Assembly (NCBI GenBank): GCA_031286975.1
Contig: JAITTM010000141.1
Location: 1 to 5,294, forward strand
DNA length: 5,294 nt
Direction: 5' to 3'
From: Coriobacteriales bacterium
GTDB lineage: Bacteria; Actinomycetota; Coriobacteriia; Coriobacteriales; UBA8131
Positions 1 through 4,907 of the stretch are shown piece by piece. Both the position numbers and the translations under genes were made by a program. Under the pieces are notes generated by a model, which ran no database searches, was not told the origin of the DNA, and was given only the letters and a program-made list of their open reading frames with translations. How positions within the stretch are numbered: position 1 is the first letter of the stretch; every line of letters begins with the position of its first letter.

Positions 1-262
1 CGGGCAGGTACCGCTTAACGGGCGCGTCCAGATCAAGCGAGCCCTCGTCTGCCAGCATCATGATGCAGGTGGCGATAAAGGCCTTGGAGGCCGATGCTAT
101 GGGATACACCGTGTGCTCATCGGCTTTGCCACCAAGTGCGTGTGTGTGTCCGCACGCGTGGTAGTAGGTTTTGCCTCCAACACAGACCGCCGCCGCGATG
201 GAAGGGGTGGCAAACGCCGCCCGGGTCTTATCCACCGTTCGCTTGAAATCGTGCTTGTCCAC
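1..262 (-). CDS. Serine hydrolase, beta-lactamase family (class C / penicillin-binding-protein-like), N-terminal fragment
   Basis: The visible 87 codons encode the start of a beta-lactamase-fold serine hydrolase; the rest lies beyond the left edge. The key signature is IASASKAFIA, in which S57-A-S-K60 fits the SxxK catalytic motif of this superfamily. It is followed by the usual helix and the MLADEGSLDLDAPVKRYLP stretch, where family members read roughly 'L.eeGkLdLddpv.kYlP'. The GTG at 262 is chosen because AGGGA sits 8 nt upstream; another in-frame GTG at 268 would leave only 2 nt. No signal peptide is visible at this start (MDKHDFKRTVDKTR...), which suggests a cytoplasmic enzyme. The substrate (peptide, ester or beta-lactam) cannot be told because the Tyr and KTG-type motifs are outside the window. 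It diverges from the gene at 347. The family is confident and the function is open. Confidence 0.85.
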   Translation of the reverse strand, partial: MDKHDFKRTVDKTRAAFATPSIAAAVCVGGKTYYHACGHTHALGGKADEHTVYPIASASKAFIATCIMMLADEGSLDLDAPVKRYLP

Positions 263-292
263 TGTCACCGTCCCTGTTGCTGTGAGACTTCA

Positions 293-300
293 ATTATAAT
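293..300. promoter_or_regulatory. Possible shared -10 region of two divergent genes
   Basis: The 84-bp gap between the divergent starts at 262 and 347 contains ATTATAAT. It gives a perfect TATAAT on the plus strand (295-300) and another on the minus strand (298-293), overlapping each other. No convincing -35 hexamer is seen at 17 bp on either side, so this rests on the -10 matches and the position only. If real, the two promoters would compete for polymerase. Confidence 0.4.
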
Positions 301-346
301 CACATTCCATAGTACAGGGGGAGCAAAGACAGGAAGGGCGAAACCC

Positions 347-1381
347 GTGGCAAAACCAGTTTATTATGAGGAATATATAGACACTGGTGCGCCGCAGTAC
401 CTGCTGCATTATCCCGTTGCAAAGAGGGCAGACGCGCCCAAACGAGCCAAGACGAGCGAGCGCCAAACCGCCGCTGCTACCGCTGCTACCGCTGCGAACA
501 GCGGCGCCCCCGTGTTGCTGCTGGTGCACGGCGGACCTGGTTTCTCGGAGAGTTTTATGGGCTACAGACTCAAAGCGCAGTGGGAAGACCTGTTCAACCT
601 CGTCTTTTGGGATCAGCGCGGTTGCGGCAAGAGCCTGGCGGCAAGCACAAAGCCGATCACCTACCCAATAGCCATCAACGAGATTATGAGCGACATGCAA
701 GCCGTTGTGGAGCACCTCAAAAAGCGCTACGGTGTGGAGAAGATCGCCGTGTTGGGGCACTCGTGGGGCAGCGTCCTTGGCAGCCGTTATGCCCTGGAGC
801 ACCCCGACGACCTGCTACTGTATATCGGCGTTGGTCAGGTTGTCGAGATGCGCAAAAACGAGCTATGTGCCTATAACACCCTGCGCGAGCGCATCGTCAC
901 GGCAGGTGCCACCAAGGATCTGGAGATGCTGCCAAACTTTGAGGAGCTTGAGTTCTTGCCGCGCGAGGACGGACAGAGCGAACAGCAAAAGACCTTTTGG
1001 CGGCTGCGACAAAAGTACAACATGGTGGTAAAAATCGACCTGTGCACCCTTGCGATGTTTGTGAGAAGCCCGAGCTTCAAGTTCTCGGACTTCTCCTTTT
1101 TGAAAAAGGATGTCGAACGCTTGCGCTGGGACTTGGTGGAGTATCTGGCAAGCTTTAACCTGCGCGATTTGGGGAGCGTCTACCACCTGCCGGTAGCCTA
1201 CCTTTTAGGCGCGGAGGACTATCAGACGGTGACGAGCCTCGCGGTAGAGTATTTTGAAGGCATGCAGGCTCCGCGCAAGCTGCTGCGCGTTATTCCCAAG
1301 GCCGGGCACAACACCATGATTGATGCACCCGAGGCTTTTGCGGCGGCACTGCGCGAGGCACACGCGTTGCTTGGGGGTTAG
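347..1381 (+). CDS. Alpha/beta-fold hydrolase, proline iminopeptidase (prolyl aminopeptidase)-like, S33 family
   Basis: This is a predicted cytoplasmic serine peptidase or hydrolase of 344 residues. The features seen are HGGPG at 61-65 (oxyanion-hole motif typical of proline iminopeptidases), DQRGCGKS at 89-96, the nucleophile elbow GHSWG with Ser139, a likely acid Asp291 in LLGAEDYQT, and the catalytic His321 in AGHNTMID. Proteins with this set commonly release N-terminal proline from peptides, but related hydrolases use other substrates, so the specificity is inferred. The start is GTG at 347, with AGGAAGGG ending 8 nt upstream. The open frame continues to 113, but that extension overlaps the divergent hydrolase gene and reads as non-protein-like sequence. 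Residues about 26-53 form a Lys/Arg- then Ala/Thr-rich stretch between the second strand and the HGGPG strand (APVLLLVHGG), which is not part of the usual fold and is partly encoded by 9-bp repeats. It converges on arsS with only 19 nt between the stop codons. Confidence 0.85.
   Translation: MAKPVYYEEYIDTGAPQYLLHYPVAKRADAPKRAKTSERQTAAATAATAANSGAPVLLLVHGGPGFSESFMGYRLKAQWEDLFNLVFWDQRGCGKSLAASTKPITYPIAINEIMSDMQAVVEHLKKRYGVEKIAVLGHSWGSVLGSRYALEHPDDLLLYIGVGQVVEMRKNELCAYNTLRERIVTAGATKDLEMLPNFEELEFLPREDGQSEQQKTFWRLRQKYNMVVKIDLCTLAMFVRSPSFKFSDFSFLKKDVERLRWDLVEYLASFNLRDLGSVYHLPVAYLLGAEDYQTVTSLAVEYFEGMQAPRKLLRVIPKAGHNTMIDAPEAFAAALREAHALLGG
471..497 (+). repeat. Three 9-bp tandem units within the hydrolase gene
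   Basis: The unit CCGCTGCTA occurs at 471-479 and 480-488, and as CCGCTGCGA with one mismatch at 489-497. It encodes the alternating Ala/Thr stretch (TAAATAATAA) of the low-complexity insert. As the unit is a multiple of three, a gain or loss of copies would keep the frame. Confidence 0.8.
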
Positions 1382-1400
1382 TCAGGGCTCTGCGCCTCCC

Positions 1401-2549
1401 CTATACTGTGGCTCCCCCGCAGCTTGAGCCGGCTCCGGCGGTGCAGGCGTAGCAGTGGTCGGCCAGACGCAGAGCGCGCCTATGCGTGCCCTGCTCAGCC
1501 ATCATAGCGATGGTGGGCTGATCCTCAAGGGGCAGGCCAGCTGCCTGATTGAAGTCGCAATCGTAGGTGCGACCATCCCAGGCAACGGAGACCTGCGAGC
1601 GACACATCATGTGCTCGACGGTTGTGGGGTTGAATGCGGCACCCAACCGCTCCATATATCCGTTCAATATGCCACGCGTCTCGAGGAATGTCTTGAAGCG
1701 ACCGACAGGATTATTGGTGATGGTGAGAAGCTTGTCAAAGGTCACGCTGTAGCGCTCAGCGAGATTTTGCCTGAACTCGCGCTCGGCGCTTGCCTGTGCT
1801 GGCGGCAAAAAAGCCCCGCCGGGGTTTGACACCAGGTTGAGCACCAGGGGCTGCCCTTTGGCGTTGGCCGCGCCCGCGCCGTAGCCCACGGCATTGAGCG
1901 CTCGCAGGCCTGCGATCGCCTGCTCAAAGACACCGTCGCCGCGTTGTCGGTCGGTCGAGCGACCCTCCCACGAAGGCAAAGAGGCAACAACCTCGACACC
2001 ACGTTCAGCCCAAAACTCCGGCAGATCGCCGTAGCCCCTCTCGCCCAAGATCACCAGGTTGGTGCGGGTGATGACCCTGCCAGCAACGGCGGCGGGGGCG
2101 ATTGCGGTTGCGGGGACGGCAGGGGCGGGAGGGGCAGGGGTGGGGGCGATTGCGGTTGCGGGGACGGCAGGGGCGGGAGGGGCAACGGCGGCAGGGGCAG
2201 GGGTGGGGGCGGCGGTGATTGCCGTGGCAGGAGCGGCGGGAGCGAGAGCAGTCGCGGCGACGAGCTTCGCGCCCTCGTCTATGAGCCAACGATAGTCCTG
2301 ATGCAGCTCGGGAGCACCGCCGGTTATATCCAAGACCTGAAACCCATCCTGGGCAAAGACCCTGATGCAGGCTTCAAGGGTTTCGCGCGACATCGCCTCG
2401 GTGCGCGTTGGGCTCGCCTGCACATGACAATGCTTGCATTGCAAGTTGCAGCGTGTGCCAACATTGACTTGCAGCGTTGTCAGCGCATCGACGGTTTCAA
2501 GCAACTCGGGGCGCCCCAAGGCGGTGATGCGCTCGACAAAGGACTCCAC
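1401..2549 (-). CDS. arsS: Arsenosugar biosynthesis radical SAM protein ArsS
   Basis: This 382-residue radical SAM enzyme matches the ArsS family (radical SAM plus DUF3641-type Cys-rich C-terminal domain), which acts on methylated arsenic to form an adenosyl-arsenic precursor of arsenosugars. The N-terminal TLQVNVGTRCNLQCKHCHV holds the CxxxCxxC cluster ligands Cys34, Cys38 and Cys41, followed by LDITGGAPEL. The C-terminal half shows the family landmarks DRQRGDGVFEQAI, LNLVSNPGGAFLPP, MCRSQVSVAWDGRTYDCDFNQAAGLPL and HCYACTAGAGSSCGG (Cys316, 331, 366, 369, 377). Some relatives are selenoproteins; here these positions are plain Cys codons and the stop is TAG. The start is GTG at 2549, overlapping the upstream stop as TAGTG, with GGAG 5 nt upstream; the frame stays open to 2711 only by reading into the neighbour. 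Residues about 98-157 are an Ala/Pro-rich insert inside the radical SAM barrel. Without it the length would be near the usual one (about 320). No arsM is nearby, so the substrate remains inferred from the family. Confidence 0.9.
   Translation of the reverse strand: MESFVERITALGRPELLETVDALTTLQVNVGTRCNLQCKHCHVQASPTRTEAMSRETLEACIRVFAQDGFQVLDITGGAPELHQDYRWLIDEGAKLVAATALAPAAPATAITAAPTPAPAAVAPPAPAVPATAIAPTPAPPAPAVPATAIAPAAVAGRVITRTNLVILGERGYGDLPEFWAERGVEVVASLPSWEGRSTDRQRGDGVFEQAIAGLRALNAVGYGAGAANAKGQPLVLNLVSNPGGAFLPPAQASAEREFRQNLAERYSVTFDKLLTITNNPVGRFKTFLETRGILNGYMERLGAAFNPTTVEHMMCRSQVSVAWDGRTYDCDFNQAAGLPLEDQPTIAMMAEQGTHRRALRLADHCYACTAGAGSSCGGATV
2094..2189. repeat. 48-bp tandem repeat encoding the Ala/Pro insert of ArsS
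   Basis: Two adjacent 48-bp copies lie at 2094-2141 and 2142-2189. Their first 43 bp are identical (2094-2136 against 2142-2184) and they differ only near the end. A degenerate third copy follows at about 2205-2248. Read on the minus strand, each unit gives 16 residues of the form APPAPAVPATAIAPxx, in frame in arsS. The near identity of the two copies, including silent positions, points to recent duplication rather than selection on the peptide alone. Confidence 0.9.
2112..2209 (+). other. G-quadruplex-forming motifs on the template strand of arsS
   Basis: On the plus strand, G runs lie at 2112-2115, 2122-2125, 2127-2129, 2131-2134, 2137-2140 and 2142-2146: six runs of at least three G with loops of 1-6 nt. 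A second set lies at 2160-2163, 2170-2173, 2175-2177 and 2179-2182. Both fit the canonical G3+N1-7 pattern. Further runs are at 2194-2197, 2200-2203 and 2205-2209. As arsS is read from the minus strand, the G-rich strand is the transcription template, so folding there could stall polymerase or replication. Folding in the cell is inference. Confidence 0.6.
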
Positions 2550-2884
2550 TAGAACTCCAGGGCGCCTGCGATGTTGTTCATCTGGATACCGTGGGCGAGC
2601 GACGCCCCGCCACGGATTGCGCAGGCCACATGGATCGCCTCGGTAAGCTGATCCCTGTCGGCGCCCTTCTCCAGAGCCGCATTGGTATACGAGTCGATGC
2701 AGTAGGGGCATTGCACAGCATGGGCTACGGCCAAAGCGATGAGCGCCTTCTCGCGCGCGGTCAAAGCGCCGTCCTCAAACACGGCGCCATAGTAGCTCAT
2801 GAACTTCTCCCAAAGATCGGGTGCATGCTCGCCCACGTTACCAAACTTGGCCAGATCATCGGGATTGTAATAGGTATCAGACAT
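2549..2884 (-). CDS. AhpD/carboxymuconolactone decarboxylase-like protein, ArsS-associated peroxidase-like family
   Basis: This 111-residue all-helical protein belongs to the carboxymuconolactone decarboxylase/AhpD superfamily. The core LTAREKALIALAVAHAVQCPYCIDSYTNAALEKGA carries the redox pair Cys59-x-x-Cys62 preceded by His55, as in AhpD-like disulfide reductases. In AhpD a His follows the second Cys by four residues; here that position is Tyr66. The N-terminal YYNPDDLAKFGNVGEHAPDLWEKFMSYYGAVF and the partnership with a radical SAM ArsS match the small peroxidase-like family that accompanies arsenosugar radical SAM proteins. Its exact role is unknown; thiol redox support of the pathway is plausible. 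ATG at 2884 is preceded by AGAGGA 6 nt upstream. It is the first gene of the operon, and its stop overlaps the arsS start by one base, suggesting translational coupling. A promoter is visible just upstream. Confidence 0.88.
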   Translation of the reverse strand: MSDTYYNPDDLAKFGNVGEHAPDLWEKFMSYYGAVFEDGALTAREKALIALAVAHAVQCPYCIDSYTNAALEKGADRDQLTEAIHVACAIRGGASLAHGIQMNNIAGALEF

Positions 2885-2924
2885 GGCGTTTCCTCTCGGG
2901 AGGCTTATCTAGTGGCTACTTTAC

Positions 2925-2953
2925 AGTATAAGACTAAGTCTACTATTAGGCAA
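2925..2953 (-). promoter_or_regulatory. Promoter of the peroxidase-like/arsS operon
   Basis: On the minus strand, TTGCCT (2953-2948) and TATACT (2930-2925) are separated by exactly 17 bp and match the vegetative -35 and -10 hexamers at 4/6 and 5/6 positions. The -10 ends 40 nt before the ATG at 2884. The spacer contains the near-palindrome AGACTTAGTCT, and the -35 lies in the left arm of an inverted repeat, so the promoter appears regulated. Confidence 0.6.
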
Positions 2954-2970
2954 ACAGTCTTGGGTTTGCC
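2949..2970. promoter_or_regulatory. Inverted repeat overlapping the arsS-operon -35: operator candidate
   Basis: GGCAAAC (2949-2955) and GTTTGCC (2964-2970) form perfect 7-bp arms around an 8-bp centre. The left arm covers most of the -35 hexamer, so a bound protein would block or position polymerase. A second symmetric element, AGACT-A-AGTCT (2931-2941), fills the spacer. Neither resembles the palindromes at the padR promoter. Confidence 0.45.
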
Positions 2971-3025
2971 CGACAGGAGAGGGCGGCAAAGATTGGCTAC
3001 TCCTGCGTCAACTTCTCCTACCTTC

Positions 3026-3054
3026 TTGACAAGTATGTCGGGAGCCGATATATT
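3026..3054 (+). promoter_or_regulatory. Promoter of the padR-DUF2812 operon
   Basis: A perfect TTGACA (3026-3031), a 17-bp spacer and TATATT (3049-3054, 5/6) give a strong vegetative promoter. The expected transcription start is near 3061, leaving a leader of about 60 nt before the ATG at 3123. The -10 is embedded in a palindrome, which fits tight repression. Confidence 0.75.
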
Positions 3055-3090
3055 ATATCGCGACACGGTATACCGGTGTATGATATATCG
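3046..3090. promoter_or_regulatory. Cluster of palindromes over the padR -10 and leader: likely autoregulatory operator
   Basis: Three symmetric elements are packed here. CGATATA-T-TATATCG (3046-3060) is a perfect palindrome with 7-bp arms covering the -10. CGGTATACCG (3066-3075) is a perfect 10-bp palindrome just after the predicted start. TGATATATCG (3081-3090) contains the 8-bp palindrome GATATATC and is one base from full symmetry. The words TATATCG at 3054-3060 and 3084-3090 are exactly 30 bp apart, roughly three helical turns. PadR proteins bind such sites as dimers and often repress their own gene; binding here is inferred. Confidence 0.6.
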
Positions 3091-3122
3091 TGAGTCGATG
3101 ACGAGAAGAAGGGCGATACCTT

Positions 3123-3431
3123 ATGGCAGAACGAGGCGGCGCATTAACCGAGGCAGCCTATTACATCCTGCTCTCGCTGTATCAAAGCCTGCACGGTTAC
3201 GGCATCATGCAAAACGTGGAGACTATCAGCAGGGGGCGCGTCAAAATGGGTGCAGGAACCCTCTATGGAGCACTAAGCACCCTGCTTCAAAGGGGCTGGA
3301 TTGTAGAGACGGTCCAGTACGACCGCAAGAGGGAATACCTGATAACCGAGGCAGGCAAGGCGATGGTAAACGCCGAACTTCTCCGTCTTGAAGAGCTATT
3401 GCAAAATGGGTTGCGTATAACAAGGAGGTAG
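3123..3431 (+). CDS. PadR-family winged-helix transcriptional regulator
   Basis: This 102-residue protein has the PadR winged-helix DNA-binding domain over most of its length. Helix 1 is LTEAAYYILLSLYQSLHGYGIMQNVETIS (residues 8-36). The recognition region VKMGAGTLYGALSTLLQRGWI (40-60) is the family's hallmark 'v..GtLY.aL..L...Gli', and the wing REYLITEAGKAMV (70-82) follows. It ends with a short helix for dimer contact, so it belongs to the compact PadR class without a long C-terminal domain. AAGAAGGG lies 9 nt before the ATG. The promoter is near consensus and overlaid by palindromes, suggesting autorepression. It is co-transcribed with a DUF2812 gene 3 nt downstream, a common pairing. It diverges from the arsS operon, but that promoter lacks the same sites, so control of arsS is uncertain. 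The ligand is unknown. Confidence 0.9.
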   Translation: MAERGGALTEAAYYILLSLYQSLHGYGIMQNVETISRGRVKMGAGTLYGALSTLLQRGWIVETVQYDRKREYLITEAGKAMVNAELLRLEELLQNGLRITRR

Positions 3432-3434
3432 CGA

Positions 3435-4031
3435 ATGATCAGCAATTACACATATAACGGTGCAGCAGTGCCCGTAAAGGTCAAATGGCAATCCAGCATC
3501 GACCCAGGTGAGCATGTGACCTTTATCAACAAGATGAGCGCGGAAGGCTGGAAGCTCGTTGCGATTGAATGGGGAGCGCGATTTGTCTTTGTGCCCTGCT
3601 GGCCAGGAGAATACCTCTGTCAGGCGGCATTCACCGTAAAGAACAGTGGCTTTTTTGATTACGACAAATACCAGCGGATTGCCGAGATGCTCGCCGAAAG
3701 TGGCGCGGAGATCGTTGCACAGCGCAACACCCTTGGCAGCAGATGCGCTCTGTATGCGGTTCGCAAAGCCAGCTATGGGCCCTTTGAAATCAACTCAGAT
3801 ATCGACTCGAAGATCGAGGACTACAGACTGCGGAGAAATTACTACCTTAGCTTTGCTTTTTGTTTCCTGGCATTCTGCCTGACGTATGCGTCTTTGGCAA
3901 CAACGAGCGGCTTTCCTTGGCTTTTGGGCCTCCCTTGGCTCTGCTTGGCGCTGAGCTATGCCTACCCGGCACAAAAATACCAGCGCATCCTTAAGCGACT
4001 GAAGGCCGAGAGGGATGTCAGCGAGGTTTGA
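3435..4031 (+). CDS. DUF2812 domain-containing membrane protein
   Basis: This is a 198-residue protein with an N-terminal soluble DUF2812 domain. KWQSSIDPGEHVTFINKMSAEGWKLVAIEWGARFVFVPCWPGEYLCQAAF (about 18-66) shows the typical 'fi.kmaaeGW.L' and 'y.F....g.y.yr..f' pattern. Two hydrophobic segments follow, about 136-154 (YYLSFAFCFLAFCLTYASL) and 158-178, and a basic amphipathic tail (KYQRILKRLKAERD) ends the protein on the likely cytoplasmic side. The biochemical role of DUF2812 is unknown; it is repeatedly found next to PadR genes, so a role in sensing or in tuning PadR is a reasonable guess. The ATG at 3435 has an excellent AAGGAGG (3422-3428) 6 nt upstream that overlaps the padR stop region, so the two are surely one operon. 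The usual third partner, a transporter, is not seen here. Confidence 0.85.
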   Translation: MISNYTYNGAAVPVKVKWQSSIDPGEHVTFINKMSAEGWKLVAIEWGARFVFVPCWPGEYLCQAAFTVKNSGFFDYDKYQRIAEMLAESGAEIVAQRNTLGSRCALYAVRKASYGPFEINSDIDSKIEDYRLRRNYYLSFAFCFLAFCLTYASLATTSGFPWLLGLPWLCLALSYAYPAQKYQRILKRLKAERDVSEV

Positions 4032-4084
4032 TGGAGGGTCTGCGACTTAGAGAGGTTTTGCGGAGAGTTACTTCCTAGCTCTAT

Positions 4085-4136
4085 GGTGTCTCCGGAGAAA
4101 CACCAGCATCACACCACACGCAAGGAGCTCTGCGTG
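4085..4136. terminator. Two hairpins in the convergent intergenic region (possible termination zone)
   Basis: The 145 bp between the convergent stops at 4031 and 4177 hold no gene. GGTGT (4085-4089) pairs with ACACC (4100-4104) around a CTCCGGAG core with mismatches. CACGCA (4117-4122) pairs perfectly with TGCGTG (4131-4136). Neither is followed by a T run on either strand, so they are not classic intrinsic terminators; the position is the main support. Confidence 0.25.
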
Positions 4137-4176
4137 CCAACATCCGCAATCAATGCGTGCTGCCCCTTACCGTGAC

Positions 4177-4902
4177 TTACAACGTTTGAGTCATCCCGCG
4201 GTGACACCCCTGATGACCCTGTATGTCGCCCCATTCACCCAGCTCGCACCAGAGTGCCTTAAGCGAGCCGCAAACCAGGAGCGCCAGGCCCCTATAGAAA
4301 TCCGAGCGTGCGTTTTGCTGCACGCGGTCGCTCCAGATAAAGGCCCAGCGGAGAAGGTGCTCGGTTAAAAAGCCCCGCAGCGCCTGCAGGTGCTCCTCGT
4401 AGTCAGCCTCCCTGGCCGATGCCAGAGCAGTGGCGGCACCTTGAGCCAGATGCGCGACAAAACTCAGCTCATAGCCAATCGCGTCATCTGGCTCCCTGTT
4501 TTTGCGCTCGATCATCAAGCCGTACCGCTTGTACCAATCGCGTACCTCAAGGGTCTGCTTGGCAAAGGTCGCCCGTGCCTCGTTAAAATACGTCGACTCC
4601 CAAGGTGAGGCACCGGGGTGCCCCACACCGGCAAAAAGGTACAGGTAGTCATGGCGGATGGCATCAAGCGATTCCTGGCTCAAGCCCTCGCTGTTTGCGC
4701 GCGTCCACTCGCTCAGGCAGGCGATTCCCCGTTGCGAATCCTCCTGCGCCGCCCCGTAGGGAAGCCCGGTGAACACCTGGGCTTGCAGCAGCTGCTCGAG
4801 CTCCGCTACGCTCAACTCCTGATACAGGCTCTTGCCCAACACAGCAAAGGTGAGCGATGCCGCCAGCAAGACCTCTTTCGCAGGCTTGAAGTCATTCATC
4901 AT
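4177..4902 (-). CDS. TorD/DmsD-family molecular chaperone for a molybdopterin oxidoreductase
   Basis: This 241-residue all-helical cytoplasmic chaperone helps fold and load the molybdenum cofactor into a DMSO-reductase-family catalytic subunit, often holding it back from Tat export until mature. Signatures seen are HDYLYLFAGVGHPGASPWESTYF (84-106), where the family has '.ey..LF.g.g....p.yeS.y', and REPDDAIGYELSFVAHLA (136-153), the conserved 'EPDDhig.EL.Fla.L' helix. WAFIWSDRVQQNARSDFYRGLALL (186-209) follows. ATG at 4902 lies 5 nt after the stop of the iron-sulfur gene. AGGGG is 2 nt from this ATG and 5 nt from a second ATG at 4899, so the true start may be one codon later. It is translationally close to the DmsB-like gene and surely co-transcribed. 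The His/Cys-containing tail (GHQGCHRG) beyond residue 229 looks unconserved. Confidence 0.9.
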   Translation of the reverse strand: MMNDFKPAKEVLLAASLTFAVLGKSLYQELSVAELEQLLQAQVFTGLPYGAAQEDSQRGIACLSEWTRANSEGLSQESLDAIRHDYLYLFAGVGHPGASPWESTYFNEARATFAKQTLEVRDWYKRYGLMIERKNREPDDAIGYELSFVAHLAQGAATALASAREADYEEHLQALRGFLTEHLLRWAFIWSDRVQQNARSDFYRGLALLVCGSLKALWCELGEWGDIQGHQGCHRGMTQTL

Positions 4903-4907
4903 GACCC

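Noticed and set aside
113..346. In-frame upstream extension of the proline iminopeptidase-like gene
   Set aside because: It overlaps the divergent serine hydrolase gene, its peptide is Cys/Arg-rich without family resemblance, and GTG 347 has a well-placed ribosome site.
1382..1400. Terminator between the convergent hydrolase and arsS genes
   Set aside because: Only 19 nt separate the stops and no stable hairpin followed by a T run could be drawn; termination probably occurs inside the opposite gene.
1401..1500. Selenocysteine in ArsS, as in some relatives
   Set aside because: The C-terminal Cys-rich motif is encoded by ordinary Cys codons, with no in-frame TGA and a TAG stop.
2094..2189. 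CRISPR-like array
   Set aside because: The 48-bp copies are directly adjacent with no unique spacers and are in frame within a gene.
1944..2552. Plus-strand open frames with Gly-rich repeats (also 2059-2295)
   Set aside because: They are antisense shadows of the arsS Ala/Pro repeat; no ribosome site or recognisable domain is present, while the minus strand carries clear ArsS motifs on both sides.
2550..2711. In-frame extension of arsS to 2711
   Set aside because: It lies wholly inside the AhpD-like gene in another frame, and the GTG at 2549 has GGAG at 5 nt and a TAGTG overlap typical of coupled genes.
2591..3391. Long plus-strand open frame across the intergenic region
   Set aside because: It crosses the antisense of the AhpD-like gene, two promoters and padR in another frame, and shows no domain.
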